NCBI GenBank assembly: GCA_910576775.1
Contig: CAJTJV010000004.1
Location: 1-64,000 of the forward strand
DNA: 64,000 nucleotides
Reading direction: 5' to 3'
Source of the DNA: an uncultured Muribaculaceae bacterium
Lineage (GTDB): Bacteria; Bacteroidota; Bacteroidia; Bacteroidales; Muribaculaceae
Shown: positions 27,572 to 35,978 of the stretch, one piece after another
Layout: each line of letters opens with the position of its first letter
Numbering within the stretch: the first letter of the stretch is position 1
The notes under the pieces: model-generated
The model's input: the letters and a program-made list of their open reading frames with translations, nothing else
Told to the model about the DNA's origin: nothing
Databases searched by the model: none
Program-made: the position numbers and the translations under genes

Positions 27572-27579
27572 TATCTTTG
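27572..27579 (+). promoter_or_regulatory. Candidate -7 element for the nusB operon
   Basis: TATCTTTG followed by C, 31 nt before the nusB ATG. The -33 region is T-rich without a clear TTG at the right distance. Confidence 0.45.
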
Positions 27580-27610
27580 CACTATAAAAGAAAAGATAGA
27601 ACATTCAAAT

Positions 27611-29074
27611 ATGATAAACCGTAGTTTAATAAGAATCAAAACAATTCAGATTCTTTATTCATATCTACTGACACGCAAGGATTTCCATCTGTCCCCGAAA
27701 CCTCACGGTGATGATATTCCCGCTGATGTTCGGTTTGCATATTCGGTTTATCTTGATTACCTTTTCCTCCTACTTAAGCTTTCTTCTGTCCCTGTTGATT
27801 CAAGCATTGCTTTTGTTTCTGCGGGTGACCCTGTATTGAAAAAGAATACAGTCGGAAGTCTGCTCGCACGAGAAAAGGAAGTTCGAGATATAATTGCAAA
27901 CGAATCAGGTCACAGTTCGACATTCAATTCTGTATATACTGAGATTTGCGATATGATTGCAAAGACACCGCTTTATGATGAACTCAGAAGGAAACGTAAG
28001 GTTGAGCTTGCCGACAACGTGAATTTCTGGATTGTAATATTCACGAGTATTATAGCCAAAAGTAAAAGCGTTGAGAAGCAGCTTCGCAAATGTGAGGATT
28101 TCAGCATAAAGGGCATGGAGAATGGTCTCAATCTGCTTGTCCGGACTTTGCGTTCGCTTGACGATACGAGAGAGAGTTACAAAAAATCCAAAGACGATCT
28201 CGACACCTCGCTTACATTGGCCTACAATCTCTATCACGCATTATTGGAACTACCGGTACGGCTTACAGACCTTCATTTTAATCGTCTTGAAGCTGCAAAA
28301 GCCAAGTATCTTCCTACGGAGGATGATTTGAATCCGAACATGCGATTTGTGGAGAACGCATTTGTCAAGGCGCTTCGTGATTGCGAACCTCTTCAGTTGT
28401 ATGTTGCCGACAATATTCCCGCGGATCCTTCAATGTGGAAAGATAGTGATGTGATTTTTGGGTCTCTTCTTAACAAAATTATCACGTCTGATTTATACAA
28501 GGAGTATATGGCCTCGGAAAACGGCGATTATGCTACTGATGCCGCGTTCTGGAGGGAGGTTATGCGTACGATTGTATTACCTTCGGATGAACTCGCAGAA
28601 GCGCTTGAAAGCAGTTCTGTTTACTGGAACGATGATCTTGCAATAATGGGCACTTTCGTGCTTAAAACAATCCGGCGCTCTTATGCGCAACCTGGAGAGG
28701 ATGGCGCCACTTCAAAAAATTACGGCAAAATTGAACTGCTGCCTAAATTCATGAATGAGGCAGACGAACGTTTCGGCAGTGAGCTGTTCGACTTTGTTGT
28801 TAAGAACAGCAAAATCTATCGCGGGTATATTGACCGTTTCATTGATGCCAAACAGTGGGATACCGAGCGCCTTGCGTTTATGGATATTGTACTTATGGAA
28901 ACAGCAATTGCTGAAATTATTAATTTCCCGACAATTCCAATTCCTGTAACGTTTAATGAATATATTGAGATTGCGAATGATTATTCAACACCGCGAAGTG
29001 GCCAGTTTATTAACGGCATAGTATATTCCGTAATTAAAATGCTTCAGGCTGAAAACATCATATCGAAAAAGTAA
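27611..29074 (+). CDS. nusB: NusB-type antitermination factor with a very long central insertion
   Basis: NusB acts with NusE in rRNA antitermination. The 487-residue product begins like NusB (INRSLIRIKTIQILYSYLL). It ends with the typical NusB C-terminal core: YIDRFIDAKQWDTERLAFMDIVLMETA, then PVTFNEYIEIANDYS and GQFINGIVYSVIK. Between them lie about 300 mostly helical, charged residues. Classical NusB has about 140 residues; Bacteroidales NusB proteins are extended, but this one is long even so. yajC follows after 19 nt, then the cdaR-like gene and coaE, forming one operon. Confidence 0.85.
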   Translation: MINRSLIRIKTIQILYSYLLTRKDFHLSPKPHGDDIPADVRFAYSVYLDYLFLLLKLSSVPVDSSIAFVSAGDPVLKKNTVGSLLAREKEVRDIIANESGHSSTFNSVYTEICDMIAKTPLYDELRRKRKVELADNVNFWIVIFTSIIAKSKSVEKQLRKCEDFSIKGMENGLNLLVRTLRSLDDTRESYKKSKDDLDTSLTLAYNLYHALLELPVRLTDLHFNRLEAAKAKYLPTEDDLNPNMRFVENAFVKALRDCEPLQLYVADNIPADPSMWKDSDVIFGSLLNKIITSDLYKEYMASENGDYATDAAFWREVMRTIVLPSDELAEALESSSVYWNDDLAIMGTFVLKTIRRSYAQPGEDGATSKNYGKIELLPKFMNEADERFGSELFDFVVKNSKIYRGYIDRFIDAKQWDTERLAFMDIVLMETAIAEIINFPTIPIPVTFNEYIEIANDYSTPRSGQFINGIVYSVIKMLQAENIISKK

Positions 29075-29093
29075 ATTATAAATACAAATAACA

Positions 29094-29429
29094 ATGCACA
29101 GCTTTATTCTTCTCGACTCAGCTCCGGCCCAGCAGGGCGGAGGTATGATGAGCATCCTTATGATAGTTGCTCTATTCGCTATTTTCTATTTCTTTATGAT
29201 TCGTCCTCAGCAGAAACGTCAGAAAGAAATCAAGAAATTCCGTGAGTCTCTTGGCAAAGGCAGTCAGATTGTATCTGCCGGCGGTATTTTCGGAACTATA
29301 CAGGATGTAAAAGATAACTATTTCATTGTTGAAATTGCAAAAGGAGTAAGCATCCGTATTGACAAAGGTTCTGTTTATCCCACTGCGACTGATGCGAATC
29401 AGGCTGCAGAAGCTTCTCAGAACAAATAA
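29094..29429 (+). CDS. yajC: Sec translocon accessory subunit YajC
   Basis: A 111-residue inner-membrane protein with one transmembrane helix (about 19-38, MMSILMIVALFAIFYFFMIR) followed by the family mark RPQQKRQKEIKKF and a small cytoplasmic beta domain (GSQIVSAGGIFGTIQDVKD). YajC joins SecDF in the holo-translocon. It sits 19 nt after nusB and 10 nt before the cdaR-like gene; secDF is not in the window. Confidence 0.93.
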   Translation: MHSFILLDSAPAQQGGGMMSILMIVALFAIFYFFMIRPQQKRQKEIKKFRESLGKGSQIVSAGGIFGTIQDVKDNYFIVEIAKGVSIRIDKGSVYPTATDANQAAEASQNK

Positions 29430-29439
29430 TTAGTGATCC

Positions 29440-30402
29440 ATGCCAGCATTCCTTCGTCGCGTATATGATAATATGCGTTCCCCGCGTGGACGCGATGTGG
29501 GAATGTTCATGATTTTTCTTTTTATTTCGGCTATCTTATGGATTGTCCTGTCGTTCAATGAAGAAGAACAACAGGACATTCGTATGCAACTTAAATTTAC
29601 TAATGTACCAGATTCGGTAACTCTTATCAGTAAAGGCCCCGACGCGCTGAGTGTCAGTCTTAGAGCCAAAGGAACTCAATTGATGAAGATGTCGATAGGG
29701 GCACCTCCTACGGTTCCTGTTGATTTCCGTGCATTCAAGTCGAATGGCGCAATTAAAGTGAGCAATGCAGATCTAAAGGCTCTTGTCAGGAATTCGGCGG
29801 GGGGAGCACAGGTAAGTGTTGTCTATCCGGATACCCTAATGCTGCCTTACACTACACATGCCGGATATGCGATGCCCGTAAAAGCGGACTATAGGGTGAC
29901 TGCCGGTCCACAGGCTGCAATGCAAGGGAAACCAGTTATTATGCCGGATTCTGTCAAAGTATATGTTGCCGACGGAACTGCTATTCCTGATAATTTGAGA
30001 TACATTAGTACCGAACCGGTTCGTCTCGTGGCATTGGAGCAGACAACTACAGTCCGTACTCGTCTTATTGGGCCACCTAATACCCGCATTATTCCTGACA
30101 GTGTTGATATTACCTTCACAGTCGAACCTATGATTTTCAAGAGTCGTAAGGTAGCTATTGAACCGGTCAATGTGCCGGCAAACATCAAGCTGATCACTTT
30201 TCCTGCTCAGATTGAGGCTTTTTTTATGGTACCGATGAGTAAATATACCGCAGGAGCTACAAATTTCAGAGTAATTGCCGATTATGCGACTATCAACAGT
30301 AGATCGCGTATGGTTAAATTGAAACTTGTTGATGTCCCCGACCAATTATATAATGTGCAGCTTTCGGCAGACAGTGCCGAGTATATTATAGAGCGTCATT
30401 GA
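29440..30402 (+). CDS. YbbR/CdaR-like domain protein
   Basis: A 320-residue protein with a short basic start, one transmembrane helix (about 22-40, MFMIFLFISAILWIVL), and an extracytoplasmic region of repeated beta-domains of YbbR type (PDSVTLISKGPDALSVSLRAKG, IPDSVDITFTVEPMIF). In Firmicutes CdaR regulates the diadenylate cyclase CdaA; no cyclase gene is nearby here, so that role is not implied. Its TGA overlaps the coaE ATG by one base (TGATG), indicating translational coupling. Confidence 0.82.
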   Translation: MPAFLRRVYDNMRSPRGRDVGMFMIFLFISAILWIVLSFNEEEQQDIRMQLKFTNVPDSVTLISKGPDALSVSLRAKGTQLMKMSIGAPPTVPVDFRAFKSNGAIKVSNADLKALVRNSAGGAQVSVVYPDTLMLPYTTHAGYAMPVKADYRVTAGPQAAMQGKPVIMPDSVKVYVADGTAIPDNLRYISTEPVRLVALEQTTTVRTRLIGPPNTRIIPDSVDITFTVEPMIFKSRKVAIEPVNVPANIKLITFPAQIEAFFMVPMSKYTAGATNFRVIADYATINSRSRMVKLKLVDVPDQLYNVQLSADSAEYIIERH

Positions 30403-30989
30403 TGCAGAAAATTGTTGCGATAACCGGAGGGATAGGTTCTGGAAAATCAGTTTTATCCGAGATTCTAAGAACTTGGGGCTATAAAGTCTATGATTGCGAT
30501 AGCGAGGCTAAACGAATAATGGATTTCGATGCCGACATAAAGCGGCGTATTGCTTCTGAAATAGATGGGAATGTTATTTCAGATGGTATAATAAATCGAT
30601 CACTGTTATCAGAGATAGTTTTCAACGATAAAATAAAACTGAATAAGCTGAATGCAATTGTACATCAAGCTGTTCGCAGAGAAATTGCCAAATGGGCAAG
30701 CCGCCAGTCCAAATACAATCTCGTCTTTGTAGAAACAGCAATACTATATTCGAGCGGACTATATAACGACGTTGATGCGGAAATCCGAGTCGTAGCTCCT
30801 GAACAAATACGTATTGAACGAATAGTTAAGCGAAACGGCTATAGTACTGAACATATCAAAGCTCGCATAGAATCACAAAAAATAGAGTCATCCCCTGTCC
30901 GTGAAATCAATTCTGTTTATTTGATTGAAAACGATGGTTTAAAGGCTCTATTACCGCAAATAATACAGATTATTCAGTTTTTGTCGTAA
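30402..30989 (+). CDS. coaE: Dephospho-CoA kinase
   Basis: The last step of coenzyme A synthesis. The 195-residue product begins MQKIVAITGGIGSGKS, with the P-loop GGIGSGKS. It has VYDCDSEAKRIM, VFVETAILYSSGLY and the lid region with RIVKRNGYS. ATG 30402 is chosen over the TTG at 30399 because it overlaps the upstream stop as TGATG. The 3' end overlaps the convergent methyltransferase gene by 16 bp. Confidence 0.94.
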   Translation: MQKIVAITGGIGSGKSVLSEILRTWGYKVYDCDSEAKRIMDFDADIKRRIASEIDGNVISDGIINRSLLSEIVFNDKIKLNKLNAIVHQAVRREIAKWASRQSKYNLVFVETAILYSSGLYNDVDAEIRVVAPEQIRIERIVKRNGYSTEHIKARIESQKIESSPVREINSVYLIENDGLKALLPQIIQIIQFLS

Positions 30990-32203
30990 TTTATTTTTTC
31001 TGTAACGGCGAGTATTCTATCATTGTTTTCGTCAGTATAGCCGTAGATTTTAACATTCCCTCCGTCTTTTATGCCAAGACGTGCCCGGAGAATATCGGCA
31101 TTAACACCAAAATTTCTTGTAGCGATATTTGCGAGAGGATATTTTTTATTAAGCCGTTTTATTACCTTGGAGGCATAAGGCTGCACATCTATGACGCTAT
31201 ATATGCTTCCCGGAAAAGAATTGTCGCATTTATCAGAATATAGCAGTCGTGTATTCGCACTGAATTGCCATAAATTGAATTTATTAGCAAGTAGATTGAA
31301 TGCTCCGGATTTCATGACAGAAGGGTAGGGCTCGTAGATATAATCGCCAGGTTCAAGAGGCCTTCCTGAACGTATATCTAATATATTTTCTTCTGAAAGT
31401 GTAAATGATATTTCCGCGGTTCCATTGTTTGAGAGCGTAACACATCGAATAATCGGGCTTTCAGTCTCATGTTTGAAATTGATTACTATAACCAGCTCTT
31501 TGCATTCTGTCTGTGTTCCGAGAACGATAACAGATTCAGTTATATTCCCAAGCGTCCGTATGCAATGTGTAATGTCGAGCATTGGGGAGGCCTTTATGAT
31601 AAGATTACAGCATATTTTTGATAGTACTGGCAATAACTCAATTATATCGGGCTTGCAGTCAGACAATGCAAATACTCTTTTCCCATCATCAGACCGTCTG
31701 GCCGGATCTATAAAAACATAATCAAAATAGAATCCTTTTGCCGCAGCCTCTTTTATGAATTCGCGACAATCCCCGGCTACTATTTCAAGATTATCAAGAC
31801 CGAGGCCTGAAGCATTGTATCTGATGGCTTCTACCCGTTCATTATCGATTTCTACAGCTGTGACTGTTTTAGCTTTTTGGCAAAAATGAAATGCATCGAT
31901 TCCCAACCCTGCTGTGAGGTCGCATACAGCAGATTTGTCAACGATAAGGTCCGTGTGGAATTGTGCCAGCAAATCAGACGTTGATTGTTCTCCGGAGAGT
32001 ATAGACGGGAAAATAAATTCAGGAAATGCAGCGAGTGTTTCGGATAATTTTGTTCCGAATTTTCTTCGACATTCAATCTGTGTGATCGCATTTCCATAAT
32101 CCATCTCCGGAGAATTTTTACCTGCATATTTCAGCCGCAATGCCGAAGGATCTTTTTTTGCGTGCAGATCTATCCACTTAAAGAATTCGTTTGATCGTAT
32201 CAT
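30974..32203 (-). CDS. THUMP-like-domain class I SAM methyltransferase
   Basis: A 409-residue protein of a family common in Bacteroidetes. It has a helical N-terminal region, then a Rossmann methyltransferase core with DLTAGLGIDAFHFCQKA (SAM-binding motif I), VTAVEIDNER (motif II) and FIDPARRSDDGKRV (catalytic-loop-like DPAR). C-terminal ferredoxin-like and THUMP-like domains follow (about 280-400, NIATRNFGVNADILRARLGI). THUMP domains suggest an RNA substrate, but none is established from sequence. It is downstream of pgk and converges on coaE. Confidence 0.8.
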   Translation of the reverse strand: MIRSNEFFKWIDLHAKKDPSALRLKYAGKNSPEMDYGNAITQIECRRKFGTKLSETLAAFPEFIFPSILSGEQSTSDLLAQFHTDLIVDKSAVCDLTAGLGIDAFHFCQKAKTVTAVEIDNERVEAIRYNASGLGLDNLEIVAGDCREFIKEAAAKGFYFDYVFIDPARRSDDGKRVFALSDCKPDIIELLPVLSKICCNLIIKASPMLDITHCIRTLGNITESVIVLGTQTECKELVIVINFKHETESPIIRCVTLSNNGTAEISFTLSEENILDIRSGRPLEPGDYIYEPYPSVMKSGAFNLLANKFNLWQFSANTRLLYSDKCDNSFPGSIYSVIDVQPYASKVIKRLNKKYPLANIATRNFGVNADILRARLGIKDGGNVKIYGYTDENNDRILAVTEKINYDKN

Positions 32204-32209
32204 ATATAA

Positions 32210-32246
32210 TTAAAAAGGTATGCCAAAAATGTTTTCGGCATACCTT
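32210..32246 (-). terminator. Intrinsic terminator after pgk
   Basis: Minus strand: AAGGTATGCC (32246-32237) pairs with GGCATACCTT (32224-32215), 10 bp perfect, 12-nt loop, followed by TTTAA. It lies 20 nt after the pgk stop and just before the methyltransferase start. Confidence 0.8.
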
Positions 32247-32266
32247 GTATAATTGGGAATTATTAA

Positions 32267-33517
32267 TTATTCGCCTTTGATTGCGGCTACACCGGGTAGT
32301 ACTTTGCCTTCGATTGCTTCAAGAAGTGCACCTCCGCCTGTAGATACATAAGATACTTCGTCTGCAAGGCCGAATTTGTTAACGCATGCAACTGAGTCGC
32401 CACCACCTACAAGCGAAAAAGCTCCGTCCTTTGTTGCCTCAACAACAGCATCGGCAATAGCGCGACTGCCTGCCGTGAAATTGTCGAATTCGAATACTCC
32501 GGCAGGACCATTCCAAAGAATAGTCTTTGCCCCACGGATAGTATCAGCGAAAAGTTTGCGGGTTTCGGGACCGGCGTCGAGGCCTTCCCAACCTTCGGGA
32601 ATGTCCATTACAGAGCATACCTGTGTGTTTGCGTCATTGCTGAAAGCATCGGCAGCTACACAATCACTGCCAAGAACTAGGTTAACTCCTTTATCTTTTG
32701 CTTTCTTCATGATGTCGAGAGCGAGGTCAAGTTTATCGGTTTCGCAGATAGAGTTTCCTACATTGCCACCCTGTGCTTTCGCAAATGTATATGTCATACC
32801 ACCGCAGAGGATGAGGTTGTCAACTTTATCCATAAGATTCTCAATGATGCCGATCTTAGTAGAAACCTTAGAGCCGCCCATGATAGCTGTAAAGGGACGA
32901 CGGATATCCTTGAGGATATTATCAACAGCCTTTACCTCCTTTTCCATAAGGTAGCCGAGCATCTTATGATCAGCATCAAAATAGTCTGCAACAACAGCTG
33001 TTGATGCATGACGACGGTGGGCTGTACCGAATGCATCGTTTACATAAACGTCGGCATAAGATGCAAGAGTCTTGGCGAAATCCTTCTGACGGGCTTTCAT
33101 CTCTTTCTTTGCAGCATCATAGTTGGGATCCTCTTTGTCGATGCCAACAGGTTTGCCTTCTTCTTCAGGATAGAAACGAAGGTTTTCCAAAAGCAGTACC
33201 TGACCTGGTTCGAGAGCGGCGGCCATATCACCGGCTGCAGCACAGTCGGGAGCGAACTGTACATCAGTTCCGAGTGCCTTCGCTACTGCATCCTTAATCT
33301 GTGAAAGGGAAAATTTAGGATTAACTTTGCCTTTGGGCTTTCCCATGTGCGACATTATGATGAGCGAACCACCGTCGGCAAGCACTTTTTTAAGTGTGGG
33401 AAGAGCTCCACGAATACGTGTATCATCAGTAATATTACCGTTTTCATCCAGAGGCACGTTGAAATCCACGCGCACAATGGCTTTTTGGCCCTTGAAGCTG
33501 AAATCTTCGATATTCAT
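32267..33517 (-). CDS. pgk: Phosphoglycerate kinase
   Basis: Glycolytic 1,3-bisphosphoglycerate to 3-phosphoglycerate with ATP formation. The 416-residue product has VRVDFNVPLDENGNITDDTRI, SHMGKPKGK, FGTAHRRHAS, the GGSKVSTKIG hinge segment, WNGPAGVFE and GGGDSVACVNKFG, in the normal order and length. It is monocistronic, with a good promoter and a terminator. Confidence 0.97.
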   Translation of the reverse strand: MNIEDFSFKGQKAIVRVDFNVPLDENGNITDDTRIRGALPTLKKVLADGGSLIIMSHMGKPKGKVNPKFSLSQIKDAVAKALGTDVQFAPDCAAAGDMAAALEPGQVLLLENLRFYPEEEGKPVGIDKEDPNYDAAKKEMKARQKDFAKTLASYADVYVNDAFGTAHRRHASTAVVADYFDADHKMLGYLMEKEVKAVDNILKDIRRPFTAIMGGSKVSTKIGIIENLMDKVDNLILCGGMTYTFAKAQGGNVGNSICETDKLDLALDIMKKAKDKGVNLVLGSDCVAADAFSNDANTQVCSVMDIPEGWEGLDAGPETRKLFADTIRGAKTILWNGPAGVFEFDNFTAGSRAIADAVVEATKDGAFSLVGGGDSVACVNKFGLADEVSYVSTGGGALLEAIEGKVLPGVAAIKGE

Positions 33518-33548
33518 TGTTATATTGTATAAATGTTAGTTTCTATGG

Positions 33549-33579
33549 CAAAATTACCAAATTTATGCATACCTGACAA
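33549..33579 (-). promoter_or_regulatory. pgk promoter
   Basis: Minus strand TTG (33579-33577), 20 nt, TAATTTTG (33556-33549); 31 nt before the pgk ATG. Confidence 0.6.
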
Positions 33580-33629
33580 CATTTGGCATGTTAATTTTTG
33601 TCGCTTTAGTATCTGTAATTTTTCTGCAA

Positions 33630-34289
33630 TCAGTCTTTGAGATAAGGCATTATGGCTTGTTTCCATATAATATATGCAGATCCGAGCAGATGCAGACCGT
33701 CGTTTGTCAGTTCAACTCTTAGATTTCCTGCGGCATCAGTCATAAGATTGTGAATATCAATGAAAGGTACTCCGCGCTCTCTGCAGGCTATCGCTACCAA
33801 AGTGTTTACCTCACTGATTACTTGTTCTTTGCCAATCATGCGTTTGTAGCGGCCGAAAGAATTGTTTATTGGAAGAATAGACTGCACATACAATTGGGAG
33901 ACCGGCGCCTCTCGAAGAATTCTGTCAACAAGAGTAATAATATCCTTTGCCACAGAATCCGCCGATAAGCCGTGACTGATATCGTTCACTCCGGAAAGAA
34001 GAAAAATCTTTGCCGGCCGTCCTTGTATTACAGACTCAAGTCTTGCATTGATGTCCTTAGTGGTGTCTCCGGAGATCCCACGGTTAAGCACATTTGGCAT
34101 ATCAAGCAACTCATGCCATTCACAACCGTTTGTCAGGCTGTTTCCTAACATGACTATTGATGAGCTGTCTGGAATAAGGACCTCAAATAGAGTCGAACGT
34201 TGTCTGTTGATTGGTGCTGGATCTTCTGCGACGGAACATAAACAGCATGATGCAACAAACATAATAAACAATACCCGGCGAATCATCAT
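33630..34289 (-). CDS. SGNH/GDSL-family hydrolase, predicted lipoprotein
   Basis: A 219-residue esterase-type protein. The signal ends in a lipobox, VASC, with Cys15, so it is probably lipid-anchored. SGNH blocks are in order: GNSLTNG (catalytic Ser51 in block I), NRGISGD (Gly block II), GVND (Asn block III), DGLHL (Asp-His block V). It starts one base after the murQ stop, as the last gene of the peptidoglycan-salvage block. From context it may remove O-acetyl groups from muramic acid before hydrolysis, but sialate or other carbohydrate esters are equally possible on sequence alone. Confidence 0.85.
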   Translation of the reverse strand: MMIRRVLFIMFVASCCLCSVAEDPAPINRQRSTLFEVLIPDSSSIVMLGNSLTNGCEWHELLDMPNVLNRGISGDTTKDINARLESVIQGRPAKIFLLSGVNDISHGLSADSVAKDIITLVDRILREAPVSQLYVQSILPINNSFGRYKRMIGKEQVISEVNTLVAIACRERGVPFIDIHNLMTDAAGNLRVELTNDGLHLLGSAYIIWKQAIMPYLKD

Positions 34290-34290
34290 A

Positions 34291-35118
34291 CTAATCCCTT
34301 AAATGCCCCTCATTATATGCATCTACAGCATTTTTTACAGATCCGTGGAGTAGTAACAGACGCTTTGCTTCATCATATGGTAAAGAAAGTTCTTCTACAA
34401 TCATACGTGTTCCTCGGTCGACAAGCTTGGCGTTAGACAATTGCATGTTAACCATCTTATTGCCTTTAACACGTCCCATCTTTATCATTACTGATGTGGT
34501 GATCATATTGCATATCATTTTCTGTCCTGTACCACTTTTCATTCGAGAGCTTCCGGTTACATATTCGGGACCGACAATCATCTCTATAGCGATGTCGGCG
34601 GCCTGAGAAATAGGTGCCTCCGGATTTGATGTAATAGCAGCGGTAAGTATTCCGTGTTTGTGGCATTCCTCGAGCGCTCCGATTACGTATGGAGTGGTAC
34701 CGGATGCGGCGATGCCTATTACTGTATCCAGGGCATTGACATTGAATTTCTGTAAATCGAGCCAACCTTGCTTTGTATCATCTTCCGCATTTTCAACAGG
34801 GTTGCGAAGAGCAGTCTCTCCACCTGCAATAATACCGATGACCCACGATGGATCCATGCCGAATGTCGGAGGGATTTCGGATGCGTCAAGCACACCAAGT
34901 CGTCCAGATGTTCCGGCCCCCATATAGAAGATGCGGCCGCCACGTTTCATTCGCGGGACTATTTTACTTACAAGATTCTCTATTTGAGGCAACGCTTGTT
35001 CTACCGCAAGTGCTACTTTTTTGTCTTCATTATTGATTTCATGTAGAATCTCTCCTACACTTTTTTTCTCCAGGTCTTTGTAGAGCGAAGCCTGTTCACT
35101 TATCTTTACAAATGTCAT
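34291..35118 (-). CDS. murQ: N-acetylmuramic acid 6-phosphate etherase
   Basis: Cleaves the lactyl ether of MurNAc-6-phosphate to give GlcNAc-6-phosphate and D-lactate. The 275-residue SIS-domain protein has GAGTSGRLGVLDASEIPPTFG (in two adjoining parts: the phosphate-sugar loop and the catalytic-glutamate segment), IIAGGETAL, ENAEDD and SRMKSGTGQKM. ATG 35118 is taken as start; the frame extends to a TTG at 35124. It is 11 nt after the kinase gene in the salvage operon. Length is slightly below E. coli MurQ (298). Confidence 0.95.
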   Translation of the reverse strand: MTFVKISEQASLYKDLEKKSVGEILHEINNEDKKVALAVEQALPQIENLVSKIVPRMKRGGRIFYMGAGTSGRLGVLDASEIPPTFGMDPSWVIGIIAGGETALRNPVENAEDDTKQGWLDLQKFNVNALDTVIGIAASGTTPYVIGALEECHKHGILTAAITSNPEAPISQAADIAIEMIVGPEYVTGSSRMKSGTGQKMICNMITTSVMIKMGRVKGNKMVNMQLSNAKLVDRGTRMIVEELSLPYDEAKRLLLLHGSVKNAVDAYNEGHLRD

Positions 35119-35129
35119 GGTCAATATTT

Positions 35130-35978
35130 TTAGTTAGAGTGAAATTTCAACAGGCCCTCCATCGGACTTTTTAATACCTTGCCCAATATACACCCTTCCG
35201 CTTCAGCCGCTTCAGCTAGAACGTCCTTGAAATAGTATGCTATCGATCCGATAAAATTGACAGGATGCTTTTGGTATTCAGCATACTGCCGGATGTTCCT
35301 GTGAAAAAATGCGCGAAATGCGTTCAGCACAAGAGCATGAATCTCTGGGACATTGATATTTTTGCTAAGATATGGCGTTACAGAGGCAAGGAAACGATTG
35401 GCTTGCGGTTCTTTGTAGACCCGACGTATTATACTCAGAAGATCCAGACCGTATTCGTTTAGAAAATCGACACATATATGTTGAGGCATCTGTTTTTTAA
35501 GTATGTCTCCAAGGAAAAGTTTTCCAAGTACGGCTCCACTTCCTTCATCTCCGAGAATGAATCCAAGCGGTGATACGTTGGACGCGATTCCGATACCATC
35601 ATAAAGACATGAGTTGGACCCTGTTCCCATAATGCATGCAATGCCGGCTTCATGTCCGCACAGTGCACGGGCAGCTGCAAGTAGGTCGGAGTAGACCTCA
35701 ACAGTTACAGCGGTTAAAAAATTGGTTTTTATAGCATTTGCCACATTTCCGCAAACTTCGGGTGAAATACAGCCTGCTCCATAAAAATAAATTTGGTGGA
35801 TATCATTGGCTATTTCTATAAGTTCAGGTACAAGTTCGTTCGCAAGGCGGAAACGAATTTCCTCCTCAGTCAGCATTACGGCATTCATACCTTGTGTGAA
35901 AACTTGTTTCACAAGTTTTTTGTTGTCAAGAACACACCAGTCAATTTTGGTGCTTCCGCAATCAGCGATAAGTATCAT
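35130..35978 (-). CDS. murK: MurNAc/GlcNAc kinase of the BadF/BadG family (MurK-like)
   Basis: A 282-residue ASKHA-fold sugar kinase: phosphate-1 motif DCGSTK (6-11), phosphate-2 motif MGTGSNSCLYDG, and the adenosine loop GDEGSGAVLG. The same family includes mammalian GlcNAc kinase and Tannerella MurK, which makes MurNAc-6-phosphate. The adjacent murQ makes a muramic-acid substrate the likeliest, with GlcNAc as a second possibility. Its ATG overlaps the stop of the NagX-like gene (ATGA), and the murQ ATG follows 11 nt after its stop. Confidence 0.88.
   Translation of the reverse strand: MILIADCGSTKIDWCVLDNKKLVKQVFTQGMNAVMLTEEEIRFRLANELVPELIEIANDIHQIYFYGAGCISPEVCGNVANAIKTNFLTAVTVEVYSDLLAAARALCGHEAGIACIMGTGSNSCLYDGIGIASNVSPLGFILGDEGSGAVLGKLFLGDILKKQMPQHICVDFLNEYGLDLLSIIRRVYKEPQANRFLASVTPYLSKNINVPEIHALVLNAFRAFFHRNIRQYAEYQKHPVNFIGSIAYYFKDVLAEAAEAEGCILGKVLKSPMEGLLKFHSN

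Noticed and set aside
32376..32954. 192-codon open frame on the plus strand inside pgk
   Set aside because: Low-complexity Ser/Thr/Pro/Arg composition typical of an antisense shadow of a conserved gene.
34291..35978. AmgK/MurU-type route (anomeric MurNAc kinase and uridylyltransferase)
   Set aside because: The kinase is of the BadF/BadG type and lies beside murQ, which needs the 6-phosphate; no MurU-like gene was seen.
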